Below, piece after piece: positions 17,426-26,530 of a DNA stretch of 64,000 bases; the first letter of the stretch is position 1, and each line of letters begins with the position of its first letter. The notes beneath the pieces were generated by a model. The model made no database searches. It saw only the letters and a list, made by a program, of their open reading frames with translations, and was not told the DNA's origin. The position numbers were made by a program, and so were the translations under genes. The stretch covers positions 1 through 64,000 of the forward strand of contig NZ_JAMBOP010000010.1 of NCBI RefSeq assembly GCF_023715645.1. The letters are read 5' to 3'. This stretch comes from Bacillus cytotoxicus (GTDB taxonomy: Bacteria > Bacillota > Bacilli > Bacillales > Bacillaceae_G).

Positions 17426-18756
17426 AACAAAATGTCCGTGAATTAGCTCTTGACGGTTTAGTGCAAGTTGAAAAAAGCAGCGCATATAGCAACTTGCTTT
17501 TAAACAACCTTATTGAAAAAAGTAATATTGATAAAAAAGATGTTGGATTGTTAACTGAAATTGTATATGGAACAATTCAACGACAAGATACACTTGATTA
17601 TTATTTACAGCCGTTTTTGCGAAAAAAGATTGAACTGTGGGTAAAAGTATTGCTTCGTCTTTCTTTATATCAAATGCTGTATTTAGATCGTGTTCCAGAG
17701 CGGGCAGCTATTCATGAAGCGGTTGAAATTGCGAAGCGTCGTGGTCATAAAGGAATTGCCGGACTTGTGAACGGCGTACTTCGCTCGATTCAACGTGAAG
17801 GTGTTCCAGCGCTTGATGAGATTAAAAGTCCGGAAAAGCGCCTTGCTATTGCAACGAGTCATCCAGAATGGCTTGTAAAAGAGTGGATAGAAGCATTTGG
17901 ATTTGAAACGGCAACGCAAATGTGTGAAGTAAACTTAGTTCCGCCAGTTCCGACAGCCAGGGTGAATGTAGCAAAAACGTCTGTGGAAGATGCGCTCAAA
18001 ATGTTAGAAACTGAGGGTATTCAAGCAAAGCATGGCGATTTATCGGAAGATGCGATTCAAATTGAAAAAGGGAATGTAGCTCATACAGAAGCATTTCAAA
18101 AAGGAATGTTATCAATTCAAGATGAGAGTTCGATGCTTGTAGCTCGTGCACTTAATCCGGAAGCAGGAGATATCATTTTGGATAGCTGCGCTGCTCCTGG
18201 TGGGAAAACGACGCATATTGCTGAACGTATGGAAGGAACGGGGAAAGTTATTTCTCTTGATTTACACCCACATAAAGTACGGTTAATTCAGCAGCAAGCA
18301 AACCGCCTTCATCTAGAGAATGTCGAAGCAAGAGCACTTGATGCTCGAAAAGTACAAGAGCATTTTACACAAGAGAGCTTTGATAAAATATTAGTAGATG
18401 CACCGTGTTCTGGATTTGGGGTAATTCGCCGTAAGCCAGATATTAAAATGGGCAAACAAAAAGAAGATAGTGAAAGACTTGCTGGTATTCAATTATCTAT
18501 ATTAGAAAAGGTAGCTCCTTTATTGAAAAAAGGAGGGCGCCTTGTTTATAGCACGTGTACAATTGAGAAAGTAGAAAATGAACAAGTAATAGAACAGTTT
18601 TTACAAATCCATTCTGAATTTGAATGGGATACAACAATGAAAGACCGATTGCCAAAAGCTGTGCAATCGTATGTGGAGAAAGGTGAAGTGCAAATTTTAC
18701 CGCATTACTTTGCAACGGATGGATTTTATATTGCTTGTTTAAGAAAGAAGGTGTAG
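17422..18756 (+). CDS. rsmB: RsmB, 16S rRNA m5C967 methyltransferase (444 aa)
   Basis: Uses S-adenosylmethionine to make m5C967 in 16S rRNA. Residues 1-130 are a NusB-like RNA-binding domain. The methyltransferase has the SAM loop [16 protein letters not shown] (about 254-269) and two catalytic cysteines in [15 protein letters not shown] (about 326) and [14 protein letters not shown] (about 377). Start overlaps fmt (ATGA). The same gene follows fmt in B. subtilis (yloM). Confidence 0.96.
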   Translation: MKQNVRELALDGLVQVEKSSAYSNLLLNNLIEKSNIDKKDVGLLTEIVYGTIQRQDTLDYYLQPFLRKKIELWVKVLLRLSLYQMLYLDRVPERAAIHEAVEIAKRRGHKGIAGLVNGVLRSIQREGVPALDEIKSPEKRLAIATSHPEWLVKEWIEAFGFETATQMCEVNLVPPVPTARVNVAKTSVEDALKMLETEGIQAKHGDLSEDAIQIEKGNVAHTEAFQKGMLSIQDESSMLVARALNPEAGDIILDSCAAPGGKTTHIAERMEGTGKVISLDLHPHKVRLIQQQANRLHLENVEARALDARKVQEHFTQESFDKILVDAPCSGFGVIRRKPDIKMGKQKEDSERLAGIQLSILEKVAPLLKKGGRLVYSTCTIEKVENEQVIEQFLQIHSEFEWDTTMKDRLPKAVQSYVEKGEVQILPHYFATDGFYIACLRKKV

Positions 18757-18760
18757 CATC

Positions 18761-19849
18761 ATGGAAACTACTGTAAAAAAACAAAAAAAAGAATTAGAAG
18801 AAAAAAAACCATCTATTTATTCCTTGCAGCTTCATGATATGGAACAATGGTTAAAGGAGCAAGGAGAACCTAAATTCCGTGCCGGTCAAATTTTTGATTG
18901 GTTATACAAAAAAAGAGTAACAACTTTTGAGGATATGTTAAATCTATCTAAAGGATTGCGTGAGAAATTGTCGAATTCCTTTGATATTACGACTTTAAAA
19001 ACGTTAGTAAAACAAACGTCTTCAGATGGAACGATTAAATTTTTATTCCAACTGCATGATGGTTATTCGATTGAAACGGTATTAATGCGTCATGAGTACG
19101 GAAATTCAATTTGTGTGACAACACAAGTTGGCTGCCGAATTGGCTGTACATTTTGTGCGTCAACACTTGGTGGTTTAAAACGTAATTTAGAAGCTGGTGA
19201 GATTGTTGCGCAAGTTGTCGAAGTACAACGTGAGTTAGACGCTACAGATGAGCGTGTCAGCTCTCTTGTTGTGATGGGAATCGGAGAACCATTTGATAAT
19301 TATGACAGTTTAATGGCGTTTTTACGCATCGTGAATCATGAAAAGGGACTTCACATTGGGGCGCGTCATATGACGGTATCAACAAGTGGAATTATCCCGA
19401 AAATTTATAAGTTTGCTGAAGAAAATATCCAAATTAACTTTGCAGTTTCTTTACATGCTCCAAATACAGAGCTACGCTCAAAATTAATGCCAATTAACCG
19501 AGCGTACAAGCTGCCAGATTTAATGGAAGCTATTAAATATTACACTGAAAAAACAGGACGCCGCGTGACGTTTGAATATGGCTTATTTGGAGGGGAAAAT
19601 GATCAAGTTGAACATGCTGTAGAATTAGCGCAGCTGTTAAAAGGTGTGAAATGTCATGTTAACTTAATTCCAGTTAACTATGTACCAGAACGCGATTATG
19701 TGAGAACGCCTCGCGAACAAATTTTCTTGTTTGAAAAAACATTAAAAGATCGAGGTGTTAACGTAACAATTCGTCGTGAACAAGGTCATGATATTGATGC
19801 AGCCTGCGGTCAATTGCGTGCAAAGGAGCGCAAAGAAGAGACGAGGTGA
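18761..19849 (+). CDS. rlmN: RlmN, 23S rRNA/tRNA adenine-C2 methyltransferase (362 aa)
   Basis: This radical-SAM enzyme makes m2A2503 in 23S rRNA and m2A37 in some tRNAs. The iron-sulfur cysteines are C125, C129 and C132 (CRIGCTFC). The second catalytic cysteine is near residue 349 (DAACGQL) and the resolving pair is completed by the conserved core [13 protein letters not shown]. Length is typical. The start ATG 18761 follows rsmB by four bases. The stop TGA (19847-19849) lies four bases before the prpC start. Confidence 0.96.
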   Translation: METTVKKQKKELEEKKPSIYSLQLHDMEQWLKEQGEPKFRAGQIFDWLYKKRVTTFEDMLNLSKGLREKLSNSFDITTLKTLVKQTSSDGTIKFLFQLHDGYSIETVLMRHEYGNSICVTTQVGCRIGCTFCASTLGGLKRNLEAGEIVAQVVEVQRELDATDERVSSLVVMGIGEPFDNYDSLMAFLRIVNHEKGLHIGARHMTVSTSGIIPKIYKFAEENIQINFAVSLHAPNTELRSKLMPINRAYKLPDLMEAIKYYTEKTGRRVTFEYGLFGGENDQVEHAVELAQLLKGVKCHVNLIPVNYVPERDYVRTPREQIFLFEKTLKDRGVNVTIRREQGHDIDAACGQLRAKERKEETR

Positions 19850-19853
19850 AATG

Positions 19854-20606
19854 ATGAAAACCGTGTTTTTATCAGATAAAGGAAAAGTTCGTCAACATAA
19901 TGAAGATAGTGCAGGAGTATTTCATAATTTAGATGGAGATATTTTAGCGGTTGTAGCAGATGGAATGGGAGGTCATCGAGCAGGCGATGTTGCTAGCTCG
20001 ATGGCAATCCAACTGTTCCATGACTACTGGAAACAAACATATAATATGGATACACCTAAAAAAGCGGAACAATGGCTACATAATCATGCGCAAATTATTA
20101 ATGAACGAGTATATAAATATTCTGGAGAACATTCAGAATGCAGTGGAATGGGAACAACAATCGTTGCTGCTATATGTACGGATACTTTCGTGACGATTGG
20201 TCATATTGGAGATAGCCGCTGTTATATACTATCAGATGATTATATGTCACTTGTTACAGAAGATCATTCCCTTGTAAATGAACTTGTCCGGCATGGGGAA
20301 ATTTCAAAAGAAGATGCTGAATATCATCCAAGAAAAAATGTTTTACTTAGAGCGCTTGGAACGGAAGAAACCGTAATATTAGATGTGAAAACCTTAGTAT
20401 TAGAAGAGGGAGATCAGTTGTTACTCTGTTCGGATGGGTTATCTAATAAAGTTGCAATGAGTAATATGCAAGAAATTTTACAATCTAATGAGCCTCTGCC
20501 AATAAAAAGTCAACAGCTTGTGCAGCTTGCAAATGATTTTGGAGGGGAAGACAATATTACTCTTGTCATTATTCAATATGCGGACTCGGCGAACGAAAGT
20601 AGGTGA
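19854..20606 (+). CDS. prpC: PrpC, PP2C-type Ser/Thr phosphatase (250 aa)
   Basis: Reverses phosphorylation made by the partner kinase PrkC; metal-dependent (Mn/Mg). PP2C motifs in order: RQHNEDSAG (14-22), [11 protein letters not shown] (about 40), GDSRCY (about 120), CSDGLSN (about 190) and [10 protein letters not shown] (about 228), giving the metal-binding Asp set. A longer frame reaches back to 19776 inside rlmN; ATG 19854 is preferred because GAGGTGA sits at the right distance and the length then matches B. subtilis PrpC. Confidence 0.95.
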   Translation: MKTVFLSDKGKVRQHNEDSAGVFHNLDGDILAVVADGMGGHRAGDVASSMAIQLFHDYWKQTYNMDTPKKAEQWLHNHAQIINERVYKYSGEHSECSGMGTTIVAAICTDTFVTIGHIGDSRCYILSDDYMSLVTEDHSLVNELVRHGEISKEDAEYHPRKNVLLRALGTEETVILDVKTLVLEEGDQLLLCSDGLSNKVAMSNMQEILQSNEPLPIKSQQLVQLANDFGGEDNITLVIIQYADSANESR

Positions 20607-20614
20607 ATGACAAC

Positions 20615-22579
20615 GTGATGATTGGAAGACGCCTAAATGACCGTTACAAGCTGCTTAAAATGATTGGCGGCGGGGGAATGGCCAATGTATATTTGGCGCA
20701 TGATGACATACTCGATCGTGATGTAGCTGTAAAAATGTTGCGGCTTGACTATTCAAATAATGAGGAATTTATTAAGCGTTTCCATCGGGAAGCACAGTCG
20801 GTTACAACTCTATCGCATCCAAACATTGTGAATATGTATGATGTGGGAGAAGAAGATGGAATCTATTATCTTGTTATGGAATATGTACCAGGTCAAACGT
20901 TAAAACAATACATACAACAAAGAGGTCTTCTTCCTGTAGAAGAAGCGATTGCTATTATGGAACAATTAACTGCTGCGATGGCTCATGCGCATCATTTTGA
21001 AATTGTCCACCGTGATATTAAGCCACACAATATTTTAATTCGAAATGATGGTGTTGTAAAGGTTACAGATTTTGGGATTGCAACTGCAACAAGTGCAACT
21101 ACCATAACACATACAAATTCTGTTCTTGGTTCTGTTCATTATTTGTCTCCTGAACAGGCAAGAGGTGGTGTTGCAAATAAGCAATCAGACATTTATTCTC
21201 TTGGAATTGTAATGTTTGAATTATTAACTGGAAGGCCGCCATTTTCCGGAGAATCCGCTGTTTCTATTGCACTGAAACATTTACAAAATGAAACACCATC
21301 TCCAAAAAGGTGGAATCCTAATATTCCGCAAAGTGTAGAAAATATTATTTTAAAGTCAACAGCGAAAGATCCATTTCATCGTTATCAGTCTGTAAATGCA
21401 ATGAAACGTGATATTGAAACTGCATTATATCCAGAGCGAATAAATGAACAACCTTTCTATATACCGGAAGATATGGAAGCTACAAAAGCGATTCCTATCA
21501 TTCAGCAGGAACAGTTAATAAATTCAAATACTGAAGAAACAATTGTTTTACCTGGAAAATCGAAAGAAGAAAAACAGCAGGATGAACCGGAAGAACAAAA
21601 AAAGAAAAAGAGCAATCGATGGCTTAAAATTTTGTTAACGACGTTCCTCTTTTTAGTTGTTTGTGGAGTATTGGCAGTGACGGTGATACCAGGTTTCTTT
21701 ATTCCAAAGGAAGTAAAAGTGCCAGATGTGTCTGGAATGACATATGAAAAAGCAGTGAATACACTTGGGAAAAAAGAATTTGAATTGACATCACCGCAAG
21801 TTATATATACGAATGAAGTGGAAGAAGGTAAGGTTATTAAAACAAGTCCAGCGGCAGGACAAGTTGTACGAAAAAGTACAAAAATTACGATTTTCAAATC
21901 AGGTGGAAAGCAAATGAAAAAAATGCCTAATTTAATAGGGAAAGATTATGAAAAGAGTAAAGATGAATTGACTCCGTATAAAGGGGTTGTTCCTGATTAT
22001 ATTGAAAGTGAAAAGCCGCAAGGTGAAATTGTGTTACAAAGTCCAGAAGCAGGACAATCTATTATAGAAGAAGAGCAAGAGGTAAAGGTGTGGATTAGTA
22101 AAGGGCCAAAACAAATTAGCCTCGTTGATTTTTCCGGTTGGACAGAAAGTAGCGTGAATAGCTATTTAAATGAGAAAAAACTTGTGCCGGTAATAAAGAG
22201 AGAATATTCCAGTGCAGTGGATAAAGGGCTTGTTATTTCACAATCACCAAAGCCAGATACGAATTTAAAAGAAGGGACAAAAGTAACGATTACTGTCTCT
22301 GACGGACAGAAGGAAAAACCAACAAAGATTGTAAAAGTTGACAATATCCCAATTCAGTATCAAGGGCCAGCAACTGGAGAGAAAACACCACAAAAGATTG
22401 AAATATATAAAGAAGATATGCAAAATACGATGGATAAACCGTTTGAAACGAGAACAATAACAGAGTCAACGACAATCTCTCTTGAATTTATAATTCAAGA
22501 AGGGAAAAAGGGGCGTTACAAAATTGTTCGTGATGGAACGACCTTGATTGAAAAAGAAGTTTTGTATCCAACGCAATAA
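20615..22579 (+). CDS. prkC: PrkC, PASTA-domain Ser/Thr kinase (654 aa)
   Basis: A membrane kinase whose outside PASTA repeats bind muropeptides and signal spore germination and wall stress. The kinase (about 10-270) has GGGGMANVY, the lysine in VAVKML (about 40), [15 protein letters not shown] and a Thr-rich activation loop (TTITHT). A Lys-rich juxtamembrane segment precedes one membrane helix (about 340-360), followed by three PASTA units ([35 protein letters not shown]). The start is uncertain: GTG 20603, GTG 20615 or ATG 20618. GTG 20615 is chosen because AGGTGA is eight bases upstream and it gives a MxIGxR start as in B. subtilis. Confidence 0.95.
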   Translation: MMIGRRLNDRYKLLKMIGGGGMANVYLAHDDILDRDVAVKMLRLDYSNNEEFIKRFHREAQSVTTLSHPNIVNMYDVGEEDGIYYLVMEYVPGQTLKQYIQQRGLLPVEEAIAIMEQLTAAMAHAHHFEIVHRDIKPHNILIRNDGVVKVTDFGIATATSATTITHTNSVLGSVHYLSPEQARGGVANKQSDIYSLGIVMFELLTGRPPFSGESAVSIALKHLQNETPSPKRWNPNIPQSVENIILKSTAKDPFHRYQSVNAMKRDIETALYPERINEQPFYIPEDMEATKAIPIIQQEQLINSNTEETIVLPGKSKEEKQQDEPEEQKKKKSNRWLKILLTTFLFLVVCGVLAVTVIPGFFIPKEVKVPDVSGMTYEKAVNTLGKKEFELTSPQVIYTNEVEEGKVIKTSPAAGQVVRKSTKITIFKSGGKQMKKMPNLIGKDYEKSKDELTPYKGVVPDYIESEKPQGEIVLQSPEAGQSIIEEEQEVKVWISKGPKQISLVDFSGWTESSVNSYLNEKKLVPVIKREYSSAVDKGLVISQSPKPDTNLKEGTKVTITVSDGQKEKPTKIVKVDNIPIQYQGPATGEKTPQKIEIYKEDMQNTMDKPFETRTITESTTISLEFIIQEGKKGRYKIVRDGTTLIEKEVLYPTQ

Positions 22580-22605
22580 AGTAAAACGCCTATTATAAAA
22601 AATTA

Positions 22606-22826
22606 GTAACTACTCAGCCCCTCTATGAAAAAAAGGAAGAAAAGCACCTTTTTAAATGGGCGAGAGGGACTGGCCATGCATAGAAGCGGTCAGGGCCTTT
22701 TCCTGCCACGCGCAAAGCTTTAAAACAGAGAAAGGTAGCAAACTGTAGGTCCGTTTTTATCTTCATGGCAGCGATCTAGATGCTGAAATATGGGGGAAAT
22801 CCCAAAATGTATGACTGAGTAGTTAC
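22606..22826. repeat. Family A repeat copy 5 inside 12-bp inverted repeats
   Basis: GTAACTACTCAG (22606-22617) and CTGAGTAGTTAC (22815-22826) are exact inverted repeats enclosing a family A copy (about 22640-22790: GCGAGAGGGACTGGCC, GGTCAGGGCC, CTGCCACGCGC). The layout looks like a small non-autonomous mobile element. It fills the gap between prkC and rsgA; no terminator for prkC is obvious otherwise. Confidence 0.7.
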
Positions 22827-22926
22827 AAAAATTATAAATGGTGAGTTGAACGAATCTCGTTCTAAAGTAGATTATGAAGGGCTATTGTTGTGTCTTTTAG
22901 AACAAGATAAATAAAGGAGAGAATGT

Positions 22927-23808
22927 ATGCCAGAAGGGAAAATTATAAAAGCTTTAAGTGGGTTCTACTATGTACAGCATGACGAAGGGATTACACAGTG
23001 CCGAGGACGTGGTGTGTTTCGGAAGCATAAGATTACACCGCTTGTTGGTGATCAAGTTGTGTTTCAAGCTGATAATCCGAGTGAAGGATATGTTCTGGAG
23101 ATATTAGAGCGGAAAAATGAGCTTGTACGTCCACCGATTGCGAATATTGATCAAGCACTTCTTGTGTTTTCAGCTGTAGAGCCAGAATTCAATCCAATCC
23201 TATTAGATCGGTTTTTAGTTTTAATTGAGTTTCATAATATTAAGCCGATTATTTGTATTAGTAAGATGGATTTAGTAGATGTGAAAACACGTGAAAAGAT
23301 TGAAGCATATGCAAAGGATTACATGGAAATTGGATATGATGTTGTATTCACTTCAACGACAACATCAGAAAGTATAGAAGTATTAAAGCCGTTTTTAGAA
23401 GGGCATGTTTCTGTTGTAGCAGGACAATCTGGTGTAGGGAAATCTTCGCTTTTAAATGTATTGCGTCCAGATTTGGCGCTAAAAACGAGTGGGATTTCAG
23501 CTCATTTAGGGCGAGGGAAGCATACGACAAGACATGTAGAATTAATTGAAGTAGGGAGTGGACTTGTGGCAGATACACCTGGATTTAGTTCACTCGATTT
23601 TATCGATATAGAAGTAGAAGATCTCACATATTGTTTTCCAGAGTTGAAAGAACAGAGTCAATACTGTAAATTTAGAGGTTGTACACATCTTTCTGAACCG
23701 AAGTGTGCGGTGAAAGAAGCGGTAGAAGAAGGGAATATTACAAGCTATCGCTATGAGCACTATGTGCAATTTATTGAAGAAATTAGAGAGAGAAAGCCGA
23801 GGTATTAA
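22927..23808 (+). CDS. rsgA: RsgA, 30S-assembly GTPase (CpgA, 293 aa)
   Basis: A circularly permuted GTPase that checks late 30S assembly; in B. subtilis also a target of PrkC. An OB-fold (1-65) is followed by the permuted G motifs: ISKMD (G4, about 115), [12 protein letters not shown] (G1, about 166) and DTPGFSS (G3, about 217). The zinc domain has the Cys-rich [15 protein letters not shown] pattern (about 248-262). Length is typical. Start: ATG 22927 with AAAGGAGAG. Confidence 0.96.
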   Translation: MPEGKIIKALSGFYYVQHDEGITQCRGRGVFRKHKITPLVGDQVVFQADNPSEGYVLEILERKNELVRPPIANIDQALLVFSAVEPEFNPILLDRFLVLIEFHNIKPIICISKMDLVDVKTREKIEAYAKDYMEIGYDVVFTSTTTSESIEVLKPFLEGHVSVVAGQSGVGKSSLLNVLRPDLALKTSGISAHLGRGKHTTRHVELIEVGSGLVADTPGFSSLDFIDIEVEDLTYCFPELKEQSQYCKFRGCTHLSEPKCAVKEAVEEGNITSYRYEHYVQFIEEIRERKPRY

Positions 23809-23810
23809 TT

Positions 23811-24455
23811 ATGATTAAAATTGCACCATCGATTTTATCAGCAGATTTTTCAAGATTGGGAGAAGAAATTAAAGATGTAGAAAAAGGCGGAGCGGATTAC
23901 ATACATGTTGATGTAATGGACGGACACTTTGTTCCAAACATTACAATCGGACCGTTAATTGTGGAAGCTATTCGCCCAATTACTTCTTTACCATTAGATG
24001 TTCATCTTATGATTGAAAATCCGGATCAGTATATTGAGACTTTTGCGAAAGCGGGAGCGGACATTATTACTGTACATGTAGAAGCTTGCCCACACTTACA
24101 TCGTACGATTCAATTAATTAAATCACAAGGAATTAAAGCGGGTGTTGTTTTAAATCCACATACACCAGTTTCCATGATTGAACACGTATTAGAAGATATC
24201 GATATGGTTCTACTAATGACTGTAAATCCAGGGTTTGGCGGACAAAAATTTATTCATTCTGTATTGCCGAAAGTGAAACAAGTTGCTGATATGATTCGTG
24301 ACCGTAATTTACAAGTGGAGATTGAAATTGATGGCGGCGTGAATACAGAAACAGCAAAACTATGTGTAGAAGCAGGAGCGAATGTTCTTGTTGCTGGATC
24401 TGCAGTATATAATGAAAAAGACCGCGGTGCAGCAATCGCTGCGATTCGTGGATAA
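23811..24455 (+). CDS. rpe: Ribulose-phosphate 3-epimerase (214 aa)
   Basis: Interconverts ribulose 5-phosphate and xylulose 5-phosphate in the pentose phosphate pathway. TIM-barrel landmarks: the catalytic Asp and metal His in [17 protein letters not shown] (about 32-48), DVHLMIENP (about 65), [10 protein letters not shown] (about 140) and EIDGGVN (about 173, second catalytic Asp). It starts two bases after rsgA ends, so the two genes are co-translated. Length is typical. Confidence 0.96.
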   Translation: MIKIAPSILSADFSRLGEEIKDVEKGGADYIHVDVMDGHFVPNITIGPLIVEAIRPITSLPLDVHLMIENPDQYIETFAKAGADIITVHVEACPHLHRTIQLIKSQGIKAGVVLNPHTPVSMIEHVLEDIDMVLLMTVNPGFGGQKFIHSVLPKVKQVADMIRDRNLQVEIEIDGGVNTETAKLCVEAGANVLVAGSAVYNEKDRGAAIAAIRG

Positions 24456-24483
24456 GAATGTAGTAGCATATATATAACAGTAA

Positions 24484-24660
24484 AAAAACCTTTTCTTTTT
24501 AGGAGGGCGAGAGCATCTGGCCGTGCATAGAAGCGGTCAGTGCCTGCTCCTGCCACATGCGAAGTTTCAAACAAAGAGAGAAAGTAGTAGGTTGCTTTTT
24601 GTTTGGTAGCGACTTGTGTGCCCACAAGTCAAGTTGGATTTATATATATAGGAGTTTTGT
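24484..24660 (+). repeat. Family A repeat, copy 6 (long form)
   Basis: Landmarks GGCGAGAGCATCTGGCCGTG, GGTCAGTGCC, CTGCCACATGCGAAGTTTC, then a tail shared with the copy at 45850 (ACTTGTGTGCCCA, AAGTTGGATTTATATA). GACTTGTG and CACAAGTC in the tail can form an 8-bp hairpin. Confidence 0.85.
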
Positions 24661-24670
24661 TGAAAAGAAA

Positions 24671-24703
24671 AGGTAATCTAGCTATTAGCAGATTGCCTTT
24701 TTT
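24671..24703 (+). terminator. Terminator hairpin just before thiN
   Basis: AGGTAATCT (24671-24679) pairs with AGATTGCCT (24690-24698), one G-T pair, then six T. It ends about 20 bases before the thiN start codon and about five before its Shine-Dalgarno sequence. Confidence 0.8.
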
Positions 24704-24722
24704 CTATAGGAGGAGAGAGCAC

Positions 24723-25364
24723 GTGATTATTCATATTTTAGCTGGAGGTCCAGTAGAGTGCTGGGCAGATTTTTCTAAATATGAGAGTGAAGAGGTTGTA
24801 TGGGCAGCTGTTGATCGCGGAGTATACCATTTGTTGCAGTATGGAATAATGCCGCAAGTAGCGTTTGGTGATTATGATTCTGTTACAGCGGAGGAACTAG
24901 TATGGATGCAAAAGCAAAAACATGATCTGCATATTGTAGCGAAAGAAAAGGATCAAACTGATTTAGAAATTGCGATTAATTGGGCCTTAAAGCAACAACC
25001 AGAACAAATTCGTATTTTTGGTGCAACAGGTGGAAGGTTGGATCATAGCTTAGCTAATATTCAAATGCTAATAAAAGGCTTACAATCCGATATCAATATA
25101 AGCATTGTGGATTATAAAAATGAAATTTTAATTAGGGAATCCGGTACATATACAATTGAAGAAAATGCATCATTTCCTTACATATCTTTTGTTCCAGTAA
25201 CAGAAATAGTAACGGGAATTACACTTCGTGGTTTTAAATACCCTCTTATTGATAAAACGATAAAATGGGGAGCGACACTTTGTATTAGTAATGAACTCGT
25301 TGTGGAAAAAGGTACTTTTTCATTTACTTCTGGCATATTAATGGTGATAAGAAGCACTGATTGA
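24723..25364 (+). CDS. thiN: Thiamine pyrophosphokinase (213 aa)
   Basis: Transfers pyrophosphate from ATP to thiamine, making the cofactor thiamine diphosphate. Family features: an N-terminal Rossmann-like catalytic domain with AVDRGVYHLL, FGDYDSV, KEKDQTDLEIAI and GATGGRLDHSLANIQML, then a beta-sandwich thiamine-binding domain. A longer frame starts at 24603, but that part is repeat DNA. GTG 24723 is chosen because AGGAGGAGAG precedes it and the length fits B. subtilis ThiN (YloS). A terminator hairpin sits directly upstream. Confidence 0.93.
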   Translation: MIIHILAGGPVECWADFSKYESEEVVWAAVDRGVYHLLQYGIMPQVAFGDYDSVTAEELVWMQKQKHDLHIVAKEKDQTDLEIAINWALKQQPEQIRIFGATGGRLDHSLANIQMLIKGLQSDINISIVDYKNEILIRESGTYTIEENASFPYISFVPVTEIVTGITLRGFKYPLIDKTIKWGATLCISNELVVEKGTFSFTSGILMVIRSTD

Positions 25365-25428
25365 AGAAATACTGTTGTTAAGGCGTCTATAGTAAACAAG
25401 TGGAGTAATGGGGATTAGGAGGGAAACC

Positions 25429-25509
25429 ATGAGATTTTATACAATTAAGTTACCGAAATTTCTTGGTGGAATTGTTCGCGCGGTATTGAATACCTTTAAA
25501 AAAGGATAA
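25429..25509 (+). CDS. spoVM: SpoVM, coat-anchoring peptide (26 aa)
   Basis: This small amphipathic helix recognises the convex membrane of the forespore and recruits the coat ATPase SpoIVA. The peptide starts MRFYTIKLPKFLGGIVRAVL and ends FKKG, nearly the same as B. subtilis SpoVM, including the proline needed for its function. It is too short for usual gene finders. Start: ATG 25429 after GGAGGGAAACC. It lies between thiN and rpmB, the conserved position. The gene is expected to be read by sigma-E RNA polymerase; I did not find a convincing sigma-E promoter. Confidence 0.95.
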   Translation: MRFYTIKLPKFLGGIVRAVLNTFKKG

Positions 25510-25535
25510 AAAGCACCTATAACCGGTGCTTTTTT
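25510..25535 (+). terminator. Terminator after spoVM
   Basis: AAAGCACC (25510-25517) pairs with GGTGCTTT (25525-25532), followed by T. The stem begins right after the stop codon. Confidence 0.9.
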
Positions 25536-25550
25536 CATGAGCATAATAAA

Positions 25551-25572
25551 AAAAGAGCCAACAGGCTCTCTT
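25551..25572 (-). terminator. Terminator of rpmB
   Basis: AGAGCC (25554-25559) and GGCTCT (25564-25569) with A and T runs on both sides, eight bases beyond the rpmB stop codon. It works on either strand. Confidence 0.85.
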
Positions 25573-25580
25573 TTTTATTA

Positions 25581-25769
25581 TTAAACACGTTCGATTTTGC
25601 CAGATTTTAATGCTCTAGCAGAAACGTAAACACGTTGAACTTTACCGTCGATGCGTACGCGAACTTTTTGAAGGTTAGCGCCCCATTTACGTTTTGTAGC
25701 GTTCATTGCGTGAGAACGAGAGTTACCAGAACGAGCTTTTCTTCCAGTGATAGCACAAACACGAGCCAT
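25581..25769 (-). CDS. rpmB: 50S ribosomal protein L28 (62 aa)
   Basis: A small basic protein of the large subunit. It starts [20 protein letters not shown] and contains the conserved [13 protein letters not shown] and [14 protein letters not shown]. It lacks the zinc CXXC pairs found in some L28 forms, so it is the zinc-free type. AGGGAGGG precedes the start. It is read opposite to its neighbours, as in B. subtilis. A plausible promoter on the complement has TTGCAT (25873-25878) and TAAATT 17 bases on. Confidence 0.96.
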
Positions 25770-25897
25770 GTATATTTCCCTCCCTTAACTACCGTAACCT
25801 ACGTAATTTTCAATGTTAGTCTTTTTTTGCGATGCTAAAAACACTACTATAATTTAACACAACTAAAAAGAGAATGCAACAGTGTATAAAAAAGAAA

Positions 25898-25990
25898 TCA
25901 AGAAAAAATACTTGACACTATATGTAAGAAATCAAAAGTTGAAATCAAGAAAAATCACTTGACATATTGCAGTGATAGATGTTGTATAAT
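25898..25990 (+). promoter_or_regulatory. Putative operator pair and promoter before yloU
   Basis: Two copies of TCAAG-N8-CTTGA occur at 25898-25915 and 25945-25962, 47 bp apart, with a shorter TCAAAAGTTGA between them at 25932. The second copy overlaps TTGACA (25959-25964). TATAAT lies at 25985-25990, giving a 20-base spacer, longer than usual. No binding protein is known to me. The rest of the 376-base gap between rpmB and yloU holds no gene that I can see. Confidence 0.45.
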
Positions 25991-26145
25991 AACAATGGAC
26001 TATTTTGCTCACTATAAAAAGTGCCATTTAATTATATAAATGTGAGAGCGAAAAGAAAGAACGATGGAATTTTCTTTGAAAAGATTATATGATAGTAAAT
26101 AAAGTAGTCTAGCTCACTTTCACCATTTCAGAAGGGGGAAACGAG

Positions 26146-26508
26146 ATGTCAATTGAAATTAAGACAAAGTACGGTCAAATTGATATTAGTACAGATGTAA
26201 TTGCAACAATTGCTGGAGGCGCTGCAGTAGACTGTTACGGCATCGTCGGTATGGCTTCTAAAAATCAATTAAAAGATGGGTTAACAGAAATTTTACGAAA
26301 AGAAAACTTCACTAGAGGCGTTATTGTTCGTAAAGCCGAAGATGAAGTACATATTGATATGTATATTATCGTGAGCTATGGTACAAAAATTTCAGAGGTA
26401 GCACATAACGTCCAAACGAAAGTGAAATATACACTGGATCAAACGGTAGGACTAGCAGTAGATTCTGTAAACATCTACGTACAAGGAGTTAAAGTAATAA
26501 ACTTGTAA
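26146..26508 (+). CDS. yloU: Asp23/Gls24-family protein YloU (120 aa)
   Basis: A small Asp23/Gls24 (DUF322) protein of unknown biochemical role, often linked to envelope stress and near fatty-acid kinase. The family pattern is seen in STDVIATIAGGAAVDCYGIVGM (two parts around residues 17-38) and VIVRKAEDEVHIDMYIIVSYG. Start: ATG 26146 after AAGGGGGAAACGAG. It lies 22 bases before fakA, and this pairing is conserved, suggesting a joint role. Confidence 0.92.
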   Translation: MSIEIKTKYGQIDISTDVIATIAGGAAVDCYGIVGMASKNQLKDGLTEILRKENFTRGVIVRKAEDEVHIDMYIIVSYGTKISEVAHNVQTKVKYTLDQTVGLAVDSVNIYVQGVKVINL

Positions 26509-26530
26509 TGTGCATTAAGGAGGAAGAACT

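Noticed and set aside
24456-24722. A thiamine diphosphate riboswitch before thiN
   Set aside because: The conserved CTGAGA and related core blocks were not seen; the region is a family A repeat and a terminator.
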